A DNA stretch of 64,000 nucleotides, taken from Paraburkholderia sp. DHOC27. Lineage in GTDB: Bacteria > Pseudomonadota > Gammaproteobacteria > Burkholderiales > Burkholderiaceae. The DNA lies in contig NZ_QVQV01000006.1 in NCBI RefSeq assembly GCF_003429005.1, forward strand, positions 1-64,000, in the 5' to 3' direction. Below are positions 1 through 8,610 of this stretch, piece by piece. The notes beneath the pieces are model-generated. The model worked only from the letters and a program-made list of their open reading frames with translations. It was not told the DNA's origin and did no database searches. Each line of letters begins with the position of its first letter. Position 1 is the first letter of the stretch. The position numbers and the translations under genes are program-made.

Positions 1-42
1 ATAGTGCGGATTACCCGTGTGAAAGTAGGTAATCGTCAGGCT
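1..42 (+). rRNA. rrf: 5S ribosomal RNA, 3' end only
   Basis: The first 42 bases match the last third of a Burkholderiales 5S rRNA: the GATAGTGCGGAT-type segment, the GTGTGAAAGTAGG loop and the CAGGCT 3' end. The rest of the gene, and presumably the whole rrn operon, lies before the window. A strong terminator follows 13 bases later, as expected for the end of an rrn operon. Confidence 0.85.
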
Positions 43-55
43 CCCCAGCAGCAAA

Positions 56-90
56 CAGAAACCCCACCCCAACAGGTGGGGTTTCTGCGT
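56..90 (+). terminator. rrn operon terminator
   Basis: A perfect 13-bp stem (56-68 with 75-87) with a 6-nt loop lies directly behind the 5S rRNA end. The arms begin CAGAAACCCC and end GGGGTTTCTG. The T-run is short, but the A-rich/T-rich stem base and the position make it the likely rrn terminator. Confidence 0.8.
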
Positions 91-180
91 TTACGGGCCC
101 GGAAAAGGGCTCAAGAAAGACGGCAAAAGGCCAGCGTCGGGCGACAGATCCGCCGTCATCCAAAGACCCAAAACACAACC

Positions 181-1377
181 TCATCCCTCCTGCGCAAGAA
201 ACTTCTCCGCGAGCCGAACCCAATACGTTGATCCAATCGGTAGTAGCTCGTCGTTGAAGTCATAGCTCGCGTTATGCAACATACATGGTCCAGCACCGTG
301 CCCTGCATCACGATGACCACCCGTGCCGTTTCCAAGAAACGCGTAGCATCCCGGCTTCGCCAGCAGCATGAACGAAAAATCTTCGGCGCCCATCGTAGGT
401 TCGACCGCATCGTCCACTCTGTCGGCGCCCACCACTTCTTTCATCACCGAAGCCGCAAAGCGAGCCTCTTCACTGCTATTGATCGTCGGTGGGTAATTGC
501 GACGAAACATGACATTCACCGAGCAGTCGTAAGCGGCTGCGGTGTGTTCCGCAATTGCCCGCAAGCGCGTCTCGATCAAATCGAGCGTCTCCGTCGTAAA
601 AGTCCGCACGGTCCCGCCTATAAACGCCTCGTCCGGCACCACGTTGACCGCTGAGCCGGCGTGGATCTGCGTAATCGAAAGCACGGCGGTATCGAGCGGC
701 TTTTTGTTGCGCGTGATGATTCCCTGTAGACCGTTCGCAATCTGTATGGCGGTGAAAATCGGGTCGCGCCCGTTGTGCGGCAATGCCGCGTGCGACCCTA
801 CGCCCTTGATTTCGATGCGAAATTCATTGCTAGACGCCATGATCGGGCCTTCAGTCACACCGAAGTGGCCCTCCGCCATGCCCGGCCAGTTGTGAATGCC
901 GAACACGGCGTCAACCGGAAACCGGGTGAACAAACCGTCGTCGATCATCGCCTGCGCGCCGGCGCCGCCTTCTTCAGCCGGCTGAAAAATGAACACGATT
1001 GTGCCGTCGAACTCGCCATGTTTGGCGAGATGCCGGGCCGCGCCCAACAACATCGCGGTATGGCCGTCATGTCCACAGGCGTGCATCTTTCCTTCATGCC
1101 GCGAACGATGTTCGAAGTCGTTGAGTTCGTGAACCGGCAGCGCATCCATATCCGCTCGCAGGCCGATTGAACGTAGCCCGTTGCCGCGCTTCAAGACGCC
1201 GACGACGCCTGTCTTGCCGAGCCCCCGATGTACTTCGATCCCCCATTCGGTCAGGTTTTTAGCAACGAGTTCAGCGGTCTGAGTTTCCTCGTAGCGAAGT
1301 TCCGGGTGAGCGTGGATGGTTCGTCGGAGGGTCTGGATTTCGCCGCGCGCGGCCTGGATTTCAGGGATTAGTTTCAT
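181..1377 (-). CDS. M20 family metallopeptidase, amidohydrolase/aminoacylase type (hippurate hydrolase-like)
   Basis: A protein of about 398 aa of the M20D group, which hydrolyses N-acyl amino acids such as hippurate in the cytoplasm with two bound metal ions. Visible marks are HPEL near residue 24, the metal site HACGHDGH near residues 99-106, and the acidic pair in PAEEGGAGA near 135. I chose the ATG at 1377 (MKLIPEIQAARGE) because the family begins at this helix and the 41 residues upstream look non-coding; no strong ribosome site supports either start. It is a single gene, divergent from the molybdopterin oxidoreductase. The exact substrate cannot be read from sequence. Confidence 0.9.
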   Translation of the reverse strand: MKLIPEIQAARGEIQTLRRTIHAHPELRYEETQTAELVAKNLTEWGIEVHRGLGKTGVVGVLKRGNGLRSIGLRADMDALPVHELNDFEHRSRHEGKMHACGHDGHTAMLLGAARHLAKHGEFDGTIVFIFQPAEEGGAGAQAMIDDGLFTRFPVDAVFGIHNWPGMAEGHFGVTEGPIMASSNEFRIEIKGVGSHAALPHNGRDPIFTAIQIANGLQGIITRNKKPLDTAVLSITQIHAGSAVNVVPDEAFIGGTVRTFTTETLDLIETRLRAIAEHTAAAYDCSVNVMFRRNYPPTINSSEEARFAASVMKEVVGADRVDDAVEPTMGAEDFSFMLLAKPGCYAFLGNGTGGHRDAGHGAGPCMLHNASYDFNDELLPIGSTYWVRLAEKFLAQEG

Positions 1378-1551
1378 GGTGCGGGTTGCGTCGCTGTGCA
1401 TTGAGGTGCTCGGGGTGTCTCTGGTCCCGGCATGCTGATGACCAATTCTACGCCCGCGGGCATTTTTGGCGGCGCCACCCGCGCAGCACCTATCGGACAT
1501 AATAAAATTACGGTTCGCGTCGAAATTGTCTCTTTTTGATGGATCGTCTCA

Positions 1552-3630
1552 ATGAATGTACCCGCTGAATTTGCTCGCGCCGTCTGTCCGCACGACTGCC
1601 CAGATACCTGCGCCATGCGGGTGAGCATCGAGGACGGTCGCGCGATCAAAGTCACGGCGGACCCGGATCATCCGCCCACGCAAGGCGCGCTGTGCACGAA
1701 GGTGAGCCGCTATGCCGAACGGGTTCATCACCCGCGTCGTCTGACCACACCCATGCGGCGCGTCGGCGCAAAAGGCGAAGGACGCTTCGAGCCGATCAGT
1801 TGGGATGAGGCGCTCAGCATTGCTGCCGGGCGTCTGTCGGAAATCGCTGCACGAGCACCGGAAGCAATCGTCCCGTATAGCTATGCCGGCACCATGGGAC
1901 TGGTGCAGGGCGACAGCATCGCACAGCGCTTTTTCCACAAGCTCGGCGCGTCGCAACTCGATCGCACGATCTGCGCCGCCGCCGGCGCTGCGGGCCTCAA
2001 GTACACGTATGGCGCAAGCCTCGGCATGCTGACGGAGTTCTACGCTGAAAGCGAACTAATCCTCATTTGGGGCTCGAATCCGATCGCGTCCAATCTGCAT
2101 TTCTGGACCCGCGCGCAGGAAGCCAAGCGTCGCGGCGCGCACCTGATCGCAATTGATCCGTACCGTTCGTTGACGGCGGAAAAATGCCATCAACATATTG
2201 CGTTGAAGCCCGGCACCGACGGCGCCCTCGCGCTCGGCATGATGCACGTTTTGATTACCGAGGATTTGCTCGATCACGCCTACATTGCCGCCCATACGCT
2301 CGGCTTCGACGCGCTGAAAGCGCGCGCGTTGACCTACACGCCCGCCCGCGTCGCGCAGATCTGCGGCATCGAGGAACAGGTCATCGTCGACCTCGCGCGC
2401 CGTTATGGCAGCACAAAGAAAGCAGCAATCCGGATGAACTACGGCATGCAACGAGTGCGCGGCGGCGGTAATGCAACCCGCGCGATTGCCTGTCTGCCGT
2501 CGTTGACCGGCGCATGGCGCGAGCGATCCGGTGGCGTGCTGTTGTCCTCGTCTGGATGGACGCCCACCAATTCGCACAAGCTGCAACGTCCTGATTTGAT
2601 GCCCGGCTGGCCGACCAGGCAGTCACGAGTGATCAACATGAATGCGATCGGTGATGCGTTGCTCCATCTGGGCGACGCGGAGTTCGGTCCGAAAATCGAG
2701 GCGCTGGTCGTCTACAACTCGAATCCCGTCGCAGTCGCGCCAGACTCCGAGCGTGTCGCAGCGGGATTTGCGCGTGAAGACCTGTTCACGATCGTTCTGG
2801 AGCATTTTCAGACCGACACGGCCGACTACGCCGATCTCCTGTTGCCCGCCACCACTCAACTGGAACACCTGGATCTGCATAAGTCCTACGGCCACACGCA
2901 TGTGATGGTCAACCTGCCGGCCATTGCGCCCGTTGGCGAAGCGCGGCCCAACACCGACATTTTCCGCGGCATTGCACGCAGCATGGGGTTGCAGGAACCG
3001 GCCTTGTTCGAAAGCGACGAAACGGTGGCGTCGACTGCGCTGGAGTGGAGCGACCGGGCCCTCGAGGGCGTCACCTGGGAGACGCTCAAGCAAGCCGGTT
3101 GGGCAAAGCTGAATGTGCCGGACGCGCCGTTTGCGGAAGGCGGTTTCCGCACCCCTTCGGGCAAATGCGAGTTCTATAGCGAGCGGCTCGCCCACGAGGG
3201 GCTCGATCCGCTACCGGATTACTTGCCGCCTTACGAATCGGAAGATGGCGCGCCCGAACTGGCAGCGCGCTATCCACTGGCCATGATCTCGCCTCCCGCC
3301 CGCAACTTTTTGAACAGCACCTTCGTCAACGTCGAAAGCCTCCGTTCAACTGAAGGCGAGCCGCATCTCGACATCCACCCATCCGACGCGCTACGCCGCC
3401 AGGTGGCTAACGGCGATCTGGTGCGCATCTTCAATGACCGGGGATCGATGCAGGCGCGTGCCCGCGTGACCGACAAGGCACGTGAGGGCCTGGTGGTGGG
3501 CCTGTCTATCTGGTGGAAGAAACTCGCACCCGATGGTCGCAATGCCAATCAGGTGACGAGCCAGGCGCTCACGGATCTAGGCGGCTCGGCCACGTTCTAC
3601 GATTGCCTGGTGGAAGTCGAGCGCGTCTAA
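1552..3630 (+). CDS. Molybdopterin-dependent oxidoreductase, DMSO reductase superfamily (BisC-type)
   Basis: A 692-aa protein with the N-terminal [4Fe-4S] motif C12-x3-C16-x3-C20-x27-C48 (CPHDCPDTC...CTK), followed by the molybdopterin domain and a C-terminal dinucleotide-binding domain containing the ARNFLNSTF stretch. The family transfers oxygen atoms or electrons at a bis-MGD molybdenum centre. Cys141 (TICAAAGAAG) lies where a protein ligand to Mo is expected, but that is inference. There is no Tat signal, so it is probably cytoplasmic. No electron-transfer subunit or maturation gene sits beside it, so its substrate and partner are unknown. It is divergent from the amidohydrolase gene. Confidence 0.88.
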   Translation: MNVPAEFARAVCPHDCPDTCAMRVSIEDGRAIKVTADPDHPPTQGALCTKVSRYAERVHHPRRLTTPMRRVGAKGEGRFEPISWDEALSIAAGRLSEIAARAPEAIVPYSYAGTMGLVQGDSIAQRFFHKLGASQLDRTICAAAGAAGLKYTYGASLGMLTEFYAESELILIWGSNPIASNLHFWTRAQEAKRRGAHLIAIDPYRSLTAEKCHQHIALKPGTDGALALGMMHVLITEDLLDHAYIAAHTLGFDALKARALTYTPARVAQICGIEEQVIVDLARRYGSTKKAAIRMNYGMQRVRGGGNATRAIACLPSLTGAWRERSGGVLLSSSGWTPTNSHKLQRPDLMPGWPTRQSRVINMNAIGDALLHLGDAEFGPKIEALVVYNSNPVAVAPDSERVAAGFAREDLFTIVLEHFQTDTADYADLLLPATTQLEHLDLHKSYGHTHVMVNLPAIAPVGEARPNTDIFRGIARSMGLQEPALFESDETVASTALEWSDRALEGVTWETLKQAGWAKLNVPDAPFAEGGFRTPSGKCEFYSERLAHEGLDPLPDYLPPYESEDGAPELAARYPLAMISPPARNFLNSTFVNVESLRSTEGEPHLDIHPSDALRRQVANGDLVRIFNDRGSMQARARVTDKAREGLVVGLSIWWKKLAPDGRNANQVTSQALTDLGGSATFYDCLVEVERV

Positions 3631-3656
3631 TCTTTGTTTGAATCGCACAAGCAAAC

Positions 3657-3710
3657 CGACGTTGAAACCGCGCCCAAAATCGTTCCAAAAGCGGCTTCAA
3701 CGTCGCGTTT
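3657..3710 (+). terminator. Imperfect hairpin after the molybdopterin oxidoreductase gene, possible terminator
   Basis: An inverted repeat with arms 3657-3671 and 3691-3705, one internal A/C mismatch and a 19-nt loop, followed by a weak CGTTT tail. It starts 26 bases after the stop codon. Its position fits termination, but the long loop and weak T-run make this uncertain. Nothing else is obvious between 3631 and 3853. Confidence 0.4.
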
Positions 3711-3869
3711 AAGTCAATGCGCATAAGACAAAAGTCGACGCGAGTTAACCTGTGTCAGCAGGGTTCGAGGGCAGTGTCTAACCCAGGCATATTTCACGAA
3801 TAACGGGAGGGGGTGCGTGCTACGATGCGTTTTCGCACGACCATTCGAAAATAAAGGAGGAGACGCCGC

Positions 3870-5543
3870 ATGGAAAAAATCTGGCTGAAATCATATCCAC
3901 CCGGCGTTCCAGCTGAAATCGATCCAGGCCTGTATTCATCTGTTTCCGATCTGTTCGACGAGAGCTTCCGCGAGTACCGCGAGCGGCCCGCGTTCGTCTG
4001 TATGGGCAAGGAAATTACCTACGGCGAAGTGGATACGATGTCGCGCAAACTCGCGGCCTGGCTCCAGTCGAAGGGTCTCGCCCGTGGGGCGCGCGTCGCG
4101 ATCATGATGCCCAACGTCCTGCAATATCCGGTGGCGATCGCGGCGATTCTGCGCGCCGGCTATGTGGTCGTGAACGTCAATCCGCTCTACACCCCGCGCG
4201 AGCTCGAACATCAACTCAAGGACAGCGGCGCCGAAGCCATCATCCTGCTCGAAAACTTTGCGGTGACGTTGCAAGCGGTGATTCGCAACACGGCGGTCAA
4301 ACATGTCGTCGTGGCAGCGATGGGTGACCTGATGGGAACGAAGGGGCTCGTCGTCAACCTCGTCGTACGGCGCGTGAAGAAGATGGTGCCCGCCTGGAAG
4401 TTGCCCGGTCACGTCAAATTCAACGCTGCGCTTGCCGATGGCGCGCGCCGCGAGTTCACGCCGGTCAAGCAGCAGCCGGATGACATCGCCTTTCTGCAAT
4501 ACACGGGCGGGACTACGGGCGTGGCGAAAGGGGCGACGCTGCTGCATCGGAACCTGATCGCGAATGTACTGCAGTCGCAGATCTGGCTCGAACCGGCGCG
4601 GGTGACGCGTCCGGACATCGACCAGTTCATCACGGTCGTGGCGCTGCCGCTGTATCACATCTTCGCGCTGACGGTGTGCGGACTCCTGACCATCCGTACC
4701 GGCGGCCTCGGCGTGCTGATTCCAAACCCGCGCGATATCAGCGGCATGATCAAGGAGCTGCAAGGCTACAAGATCACCACGTTCCCCGCGGTGAACACGC
4801 TCTACAACGCCATGCTCAATCACCCCGACTTCGGCAAGCTCGACTTTTCGAACCTGCTTGCGGCGAACGGCGGTGGCATGGCGGTACAGGAGGTCGTCGC
4901 CAAGCGCTGGTACGAGAAGACGCATGCCCCGATCATCGAAGGCTATGGCATGTCCGAGACGTCACCGTGCGTGACCTGCAACCCGTCCACTGTGACGTCG
5001 TATAGCGGCACGATCGGCTTGCCGCTGCCGTCCACGGAAATCTCCATTCGCGACGACGAAGGCAACGAAGTGCCCTTGGGACAACCGGGCGAGATCTGCA
5101 TTCGTGGCCCTCAGGTGATGGCGGGCTACTGGAACCGGCCGGACGAGACCGCCAAGGTCATGACGCCGGACGGTTTCTTCAAATCGGGCGACGTGGGTCT
5201 GGTCAGCGAAGCGGGTTACATCAAGATCGTGGACCGCAAGAAGGACATGATCCTGGTGTCCGGCTTCAACGTCTATCCGAACGAGGTGGAGGACGTGGTC
5301 GCGAAGCTGCCGGGCGTTTTCGAAGTGGCGGCGGTTGGCGTGCCCGATCAACATTCGGGCGAAGCCGTGAAGCTGTACGTGGTGAAGAAGGATCAGGCGC
5401 TGACCGATGCGGACATCTTCGCGTACTGCAAGGAGCAGCTCACCGGCTACAAACGGCCGAAGCTCATCGAGTTTCGCGCGGAATTGCCGAAGAGCAACGT
5501 TGGCAAGATTCTGCGACGTGAGCTGCGCGACGGCCGCGCATAA
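3870..5543 (+). CDS. fadD: Long-chain fatty acid--CoA ligase
   Basis: A 557-aa acyl-CoA synthetase that activates fatty acids with ATP and CoA for beta-oxidation or phospholipid use, at the inner face of the membrane. The AMP-binding P-loop YTGGTTGVAKGA starts at residue 211. YGMSETSP follows, and the FACS signature DRKKDMILVSGFNVYPNE starts at 455. The lysine in GKILRR near the end is the adenylation lysine. The length matches FadD of E. coli (561 aa). A very good ribosome site, AAAGGAGGAG, lies just before the ATG. It is monocistronic, with its own terminator. Confidence 0.95.
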   Translation: MEKIWLKSYPPGVPAEIDPGLYSSVSDLFDESFREYRERPAFVCMGKEITYGEVDTMSRKLAAWLQSKGLARGARVAIMMPNVLQYPVAIAAILRAGYVVVNVNPLYTPRELEHQLKDSGAEAIILLENFAVTLQAVIRNTAVKHVVVAAMGDLMGTKGLVVNLVVRRVKKMVPAWKLPGHVKFNAALADGARREFTPVKQQPDDIAFLQYTGGTTGVAKGATLLHRNLIANVLQSQIWLEPARVTRPDIDQFITVVALPLYHIFALTVCGLLTIRTGGLGVLIPNPRDISGMIKELQGYKITTFPAVNTLYNAMLNHPDFGKLDFSNLLAANGGGMAVQEVVAKRWYEKTHAPIIEGYGMSETSPCVTCNPSTVTSYSGTIGLPLPSTEISIRDDEGNEVPLGQPGEICIRGPQVMAGYWNRPDETAKVMTPDGFFKSGDVGLVSEAGYIKIVDRKKDMILVSGFNVYPNEVEDVVAKLPGVFEVAAVGVPDQHSGEAVKLYVVKKDQALTDADIFAYCKEQLTGYKRPKLIEFRAELPKSNVGKILRRELRDGRA

Positions 5544-5570
5544 CGCGTGATTCAGCAACCGTAGTGCAAG

Positions 5571-5593
5571 CGCCGGCTCCCCGCCGGCGTTTT
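5571..5593 (+). terminator. Rho-independent terminator of fadD
   Basis: A perfect 7-bp GC stem, CGCCGGC (5571-5577) with GCCGGCG (5583-5589), a 5-nt loop and TTTT after it, 28 bases behind the fadD stop codon. Confidence 0.8.
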
Positions 5594-5625
5594 ATCTTGC
5601 AGGTCTGAATGCGCGCTGCGGTAAC

Positions 5626-5652
5626 GAGAAAAAGGGCGCCCGAAGGCGCCCT
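5626..5652 (-). terminator. Rho-independent terminator of the porin gene
   Basis: Read on the minus strand, an 8-bp stem AGGGCGCC/GGCGCCCT with a TTCG tetraloop is followed by TTTTT. It lies 28 bases behind the porin stop codon. Confidence 0.85.
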
Positions 5653-5679
5653 GAGATATACCGCAGTTATTACGACTTA

Positions 5680-6846
5680 TTAGAACTTGGCCCGAATGCC
5701 GACGCGCGCCGTCACCTGATTCTGGTTCGCTGACGGCGTGATATTGCTGATGGAGGCCACAGCCGGGACGACCGTCGTGCCGGTGGTGGACAGCGTGTCG
5801 CCCAACGCGTGCTGATACACGCCGACAATGTAGATGTCAGTGCGCTTCGACAGGAAGTAATCGACTCCCAGCGAGCCCTGGTGGTACTGCGCCCGTGAGT
5901 TGTCGTTGATCCTGCTGCCCTGCGTGTAGTCGTACGCCGCACCAACCAGCAACGCCGCGGTCAACTGATACTTGACGTTGACTTCGCCGTTGTTGAACGT
6001 CGCTGTCTGCCCCGCGAACGGTGAAGCAGCCGACGCACCCAGATTCATGAACCTGATATTCGAATACGTGCCGCCGAAGGTTGCGGCGCCGAAGGTGTAC
6101 GCGCCCCCCGCAGCCACCACCTGATAGGTATTGGCGTTCGTGTAGCCGGCAATCACCGGCGAGGTCGCGACGGACGGCGTGGCGGTCGTCGTGTTGTTGC
6201 CGAAGTAGCTGATGGCCGGATTGCGCACGTTGAGGTAAGCCGCGCCGAGCACCAACGGTCCGTTGCTATAGCCCGCACCCAACGACCAGATCTGGTTCCG
6301 TCCGGTTTCACCGGCCACCCCGCCCAGGCTGTACAAACCGCCGAAGGTCAGGCCGGCATAATTCGCGCTGGTGTACTTGATGGCGTTATTGACGCGGTAA
6401 TCGTTATTGAGGTTATCGAGGTCGCCCGGGTGAGCGGTGATATAGCCGCCCCATTGATCACCGACTTCCAGCGGGCCGACATAATCGACCGCGGAATCGT
6501 ACTGACGCCCCAGCGTGAGCGAACCAAAGCGGTCCGACGACAGACCCACATACGCCTGGCGGCCGAACAGCAAGCCGCCTTGACCCGCCTTCCCATTGGT
6601 GGCGTCGAAGCCGTTTTCCAGCACGAAAATCGCGCTCAGGCCGCCGCCGAGATCTTCATTGCCGCGCAGTCCCCAACGGCTGCCCTGCAGCACACCGCTG
6701 GAGAGGCTGTACAGGTGATGACCGCCTGCATTGGTGTTGACGTTCACGCCCTCATCCACGATGCCGTACAGCGTCACGCTGCTCTGTGCGTGGGCGGCAC
6801 CGGCGCACGCGCCCAACGCCGCTAGCGCGAGAAGCGACTTTTTCAT
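5680..6846 (-). CDS. Gram-negative outer membrane porin (general diffusion, OmpC-like family)
   Basis: A 388-aa precursor of a trimeric beta-barrel porin. The signal peptide MKKSLLALAALGACAGAAHA is cleaved before QSSVTLYG, a typical Burkholderiaceae porin start. The chain contains GLRGNEDLGGGL, LFGRQAYVGL and TLGRQYDS strands, and it ends GIRAKF with the terminal Phe recognised by the BAM complex. I chose the ATG at 6846 over an upstream TTG (6882) because it starts the signal peptide exactly. It is a single gene with a terminator at 5626-5652. The specificity is not readable; related genomes carry many paralogues. Confidence 0.93.
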   Translation of the reverse strand: MKKSLLALAALGACAGAAHAQSSVTLYGIVDEGVNVNTNAGGHHLYSLSSGVLQGSRWGLRGNEDLGGGLSAIFVLENGFDATNGKAGQGGLLFGRQAYVGLSSDRFGSLTLGRQYDSAVDYVGPLEVGDQWGGYITAHPGDLDNLNNDYRVNNAIKYTSANYAGLTFGGLYSLGGVAGETGRNQIWSLGAGYSNGPLVLGAAYLNVRNPAISYFGNNTTTATPSVATSPVIAGYTNANTYQVVAAGGAYTFGAATFGGTYSNIRFMNLGASAASPFAGQTATFNNGEVNVKYQLTAALLVGAAYDYTQGSRINDNSRAQYHQGSLGVDYFLSKRTDIYIVGVYQHALGDTLSTTGTTVVPAVASISNITPSANQNQVTARVGIRAKF

Positions 6847-7147
6847 CGAATATATCCAGGTACTGCCGATCTTTTTGTTCAAGGCAATTTTTTTAGAACG
6901 TCTGTAGCCTTGTTATTTAACTTCGCGAGAAGTTGCACGTAATGTAGCAAACGGAATTTGCTGCACAAAGGGAAAGCAGGCGGCTCCAGAGGCTCCTGTT
7001 TCGTTTTCACAACATGGTCTAAAATCGAAAATTAGCCATGAAATCAGGCCCCCACGTCCTATCCCGGGCGGCGGATTTGTTCCCGCAAACGTATGCTGCG
7101 CGGGGACTTTCGCAAGTGGGCCTGTGGTGTCGAACTGGGAGGTCTGG

Positions 7148-7777
7148 ATGCTGCTGGATGAGATGATTACTGAGCTGGATCGGGGTTTACGCTCAATGAC
7201 GGGCGTGTCGCGCATGAGTCGTCCGGTGCCGGTGCCGCCGGCCTCGACGGAGTTGCCGGAACTGTCCGCCCAGGAGCGCGAGCATGCGGCTGGCCTGATG
7301 CGTGTCAACCACGTCGGCGAGGTGTGCGCCCAGGCGCTGTATCAGGCGCAAAAGTTCGCGACCCGCTCTCCTGCGCTCAAAGAAAAGTTCGAGCACGCCG
7401 CGCGCGAAGAGGAAGATCATCTGGCCTGGACCTCGAGGCGACTCGAGGCGCTCGAGTCACGCCCCAGCCTCTTGAATCCGCTGTGGTACGCCGGCGCGTT
7501 GGCAGTGGGTCTGGTCGCGGGCCGTTTCGGTGACCGCGTAAGCCTTGGCTTCATGGCCGAGACAGAGCGGCAGGTCGAGCAGCATCTGGATGGCCATCTG
7601 GAGAAGCTACCTGAGGCTGATCTCGAATCGCGCGCCATCGTCGAGCAGATGCGCGCTGACGAGGCCGCACACGGCAAGGCTGCAATGGACGCCGGCGGCG
7701 TCGAGTTGCCGTTTCCTGCACGTGCATTGATGCGTGCGGCGTCTAAAATCATGACCCGTACAGCGTATTACGTTTAA
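7148..7777 (+). CDS. coq7: Demethoxyubiquinone hydroxylase (2-polyprenyl-3-methyl-6-methoxy-1,4-benzoquinone monooxygenase)
   Basis: A 209-aa di-iron protein of the COQ7 family, which hydroxylates the ring in the penultimate step of ubiquinone synthesis at the membrane. The ferritin-like iron ligands are visible in [35 protein letters not shown] and ADEAAHG. The hydrophobic stretch [16 protein letters not shown] is the membrane-touching hairpin. The start at 7148 is set by GGGAGG five bases upstream; an upstream GTG (7124) has no such site. It is a stand-alone gene, distant from other ubi genes here. Confidence 0.93.
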   Translation: MLLDEMITELDRGLRSMTGVSRMSRPVPVPPASTELPELSAQEREHAAGLMRVNHVGEVCAQALYQAQKFATRSPALKEKFEHAAREEEDHLAWTSRRLEALESRPSLLNPLWYAGALAVGLVAGRFGDRVSLGFMAETERQVEQHLDGHLEKLPEADLESRAIVEQMRADEAAHGKAAMDAGGVELPFPARALMRAASKIMTRTAYYV

Positions 7778-7786
7778 ATCCTGCTC

Positions 7787-7820
7787 AAGTGGGCGGCGCA
7801 ACGCGCGCCGTCCGCTTTAA
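7787..7820 (+). terminator. Probable terminator of coq7
   Basis: A stem of about 13 bp (7787-7799 with 7805-7817, two G-T wobbles) and a 5-nt loop, followed by a short TTT. It begins 10 bases after the coq7 stop codon. Confidence 0.5.
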
Positions 7821-8029
7821 TCGCCTGACTCCCGCCATTTATTCGTCTGATCCCCCGCCGCAGATCGCTTAGATTCCACGCCTTTCGCCCCGACATTTCA
7901 CGTATCACCTTCACAAGTTGCACTAGTGCATTCATTTATAACGGTTTTCCATTTTAGGCCCGGCTTGAAGGAGTCGCGCTAAGTCCTTGTTCTAACAAAC
8001 AAATTTCGTTAAAAAACCACGCTTCTCCC
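7821..8029. other. Intergenic region before the dcw promoter, no gene seen
   Basis: About 200 bases between coq7 and the mraZ promoter. I find no open frame with a ribosome site and no clear hairpin. Part of it is AT-richer than its surroundings (around 7925-8022), which may be an upstream promoter element region. Confidence 0.5.
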
Positions 8030-8058
8030 TTGACCCCTCCTGGGGGTTCCTCTAAAGT
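8030..8058 (+). promoter_or_regulatory. Sigma70 promoter of the dcw cluster (Pmra-type)
   Basis: TTGACC (8030-8035), a 17-bp spacer and TAAAGT (8053-8058) give a good sigma70 match. The predicted start is near 8065, about 100 bases before mraZ. The -10 overlaps the first MraZ repeat, so binding there should block the polymerase. Confidence 0.7.
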
Positions 8059-8093
8059 GGGAGACAGTGTGAGAAAGTGTGTTTTTGTGTGAT
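8054..8093 (+). promoter_or_regulatory. MraZ operator: four 10-bp tandem repeats
   Basis: Four units with an exact 10-bp period: AAAGTGGGAG (8054), ACAGTGTGAG (8064), AAAGTGTGTT (8074) and TTTGTGTGAT (8084), core GTGKG. Known MraZ sites in E. coli and Mycoplasma are direct repeats with a TGGG or AAAGTGK core and a 10-bp period, so this is very likely the autoregulatory site. It covers the -10 and the transcript start. Confidence 0.82.
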
Positions 8094-8165
8094 TTCACAG
8101 CGGTATTCGGGTAGATTTTCGAAACCGGGCAGACAGCGCTGAGCGCTGCGACAGGGGAGAGCGAA

Positions 8166-8594
8166 GTGTTCCAAGGGGCGTCAGCGCTGGCACTCGATGC
8201 GAAGGGGCGGATGTCCGTCCCGGCTCGCTATCGGGACGCGCTGCAAGAACAGGCAGAAGGCCGGGTGACGATTACCAAGCACCCGGACGGCTGCCTGTTG
8301 CTTTTTCCGCGCCCGGAATGGGAAACCTTCCGCATCAAAGTCGACAAGCTGCCCATGAACGCGACCTGGTGGAAACGCATTTTTCTCGGCAATGCAATGG
8401 ATGTCGATATGGACGGCGCAGGGCGCGTGCTGGTGTCACCGGAACTGCGCGCGGCCGGCGGGTTGGAGAAGGACGTGACCTTGCTCGGCATGGGTCGTCA
8501 CTTCGAGTTGTGGAATACGCAGACGTACGCCGCGAAGGAACAGGCGGCAATGGCCGAGGGCATGCCCGACGCCCTGAAAGACTTCACGTTCTGA
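8166..8594 (+). CDS. mraZ: Transcriptional regulator MraZ
   Basis: A 142-aa protein with two AbrB-like SpoVT domains, each carrying a DxxGR signature: [15 protein letters not shown] near residue 10 and [14 protein letters not shown] near 80. MraZ forms a ring and binds repeats in front of its own gene to repress the dcw cluster. It starts at a GTG with AGGGGAG 7 bases upstream. It is first in the cluster, 16 bases before rsmH. The operator at 8054-8093 supports autoregulation. Confidence 0.95.
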   Translation: MFQGASALALDAKGRMSVPARYRDALQEQAEGRVTITKHPDGCLLLFPRPEWETFRIKVDKLPMNATWWKRIFLGNAMDVDMDGAGRVLVSPELRAAGGLEKDVTLLGMGRHFELWNTQTYAAKEQAAMAEGMPDALKDFTF

Positions 8595-8610
8595 TCGCGG
8601 CTTTACATAT

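Noticed and set aside
3820-3869. A TACGAT -10 before fadD
   Set aside because: The only nearby -35-like hexamer is 22 bp away, which is too far for a credible sigma70 promoter.
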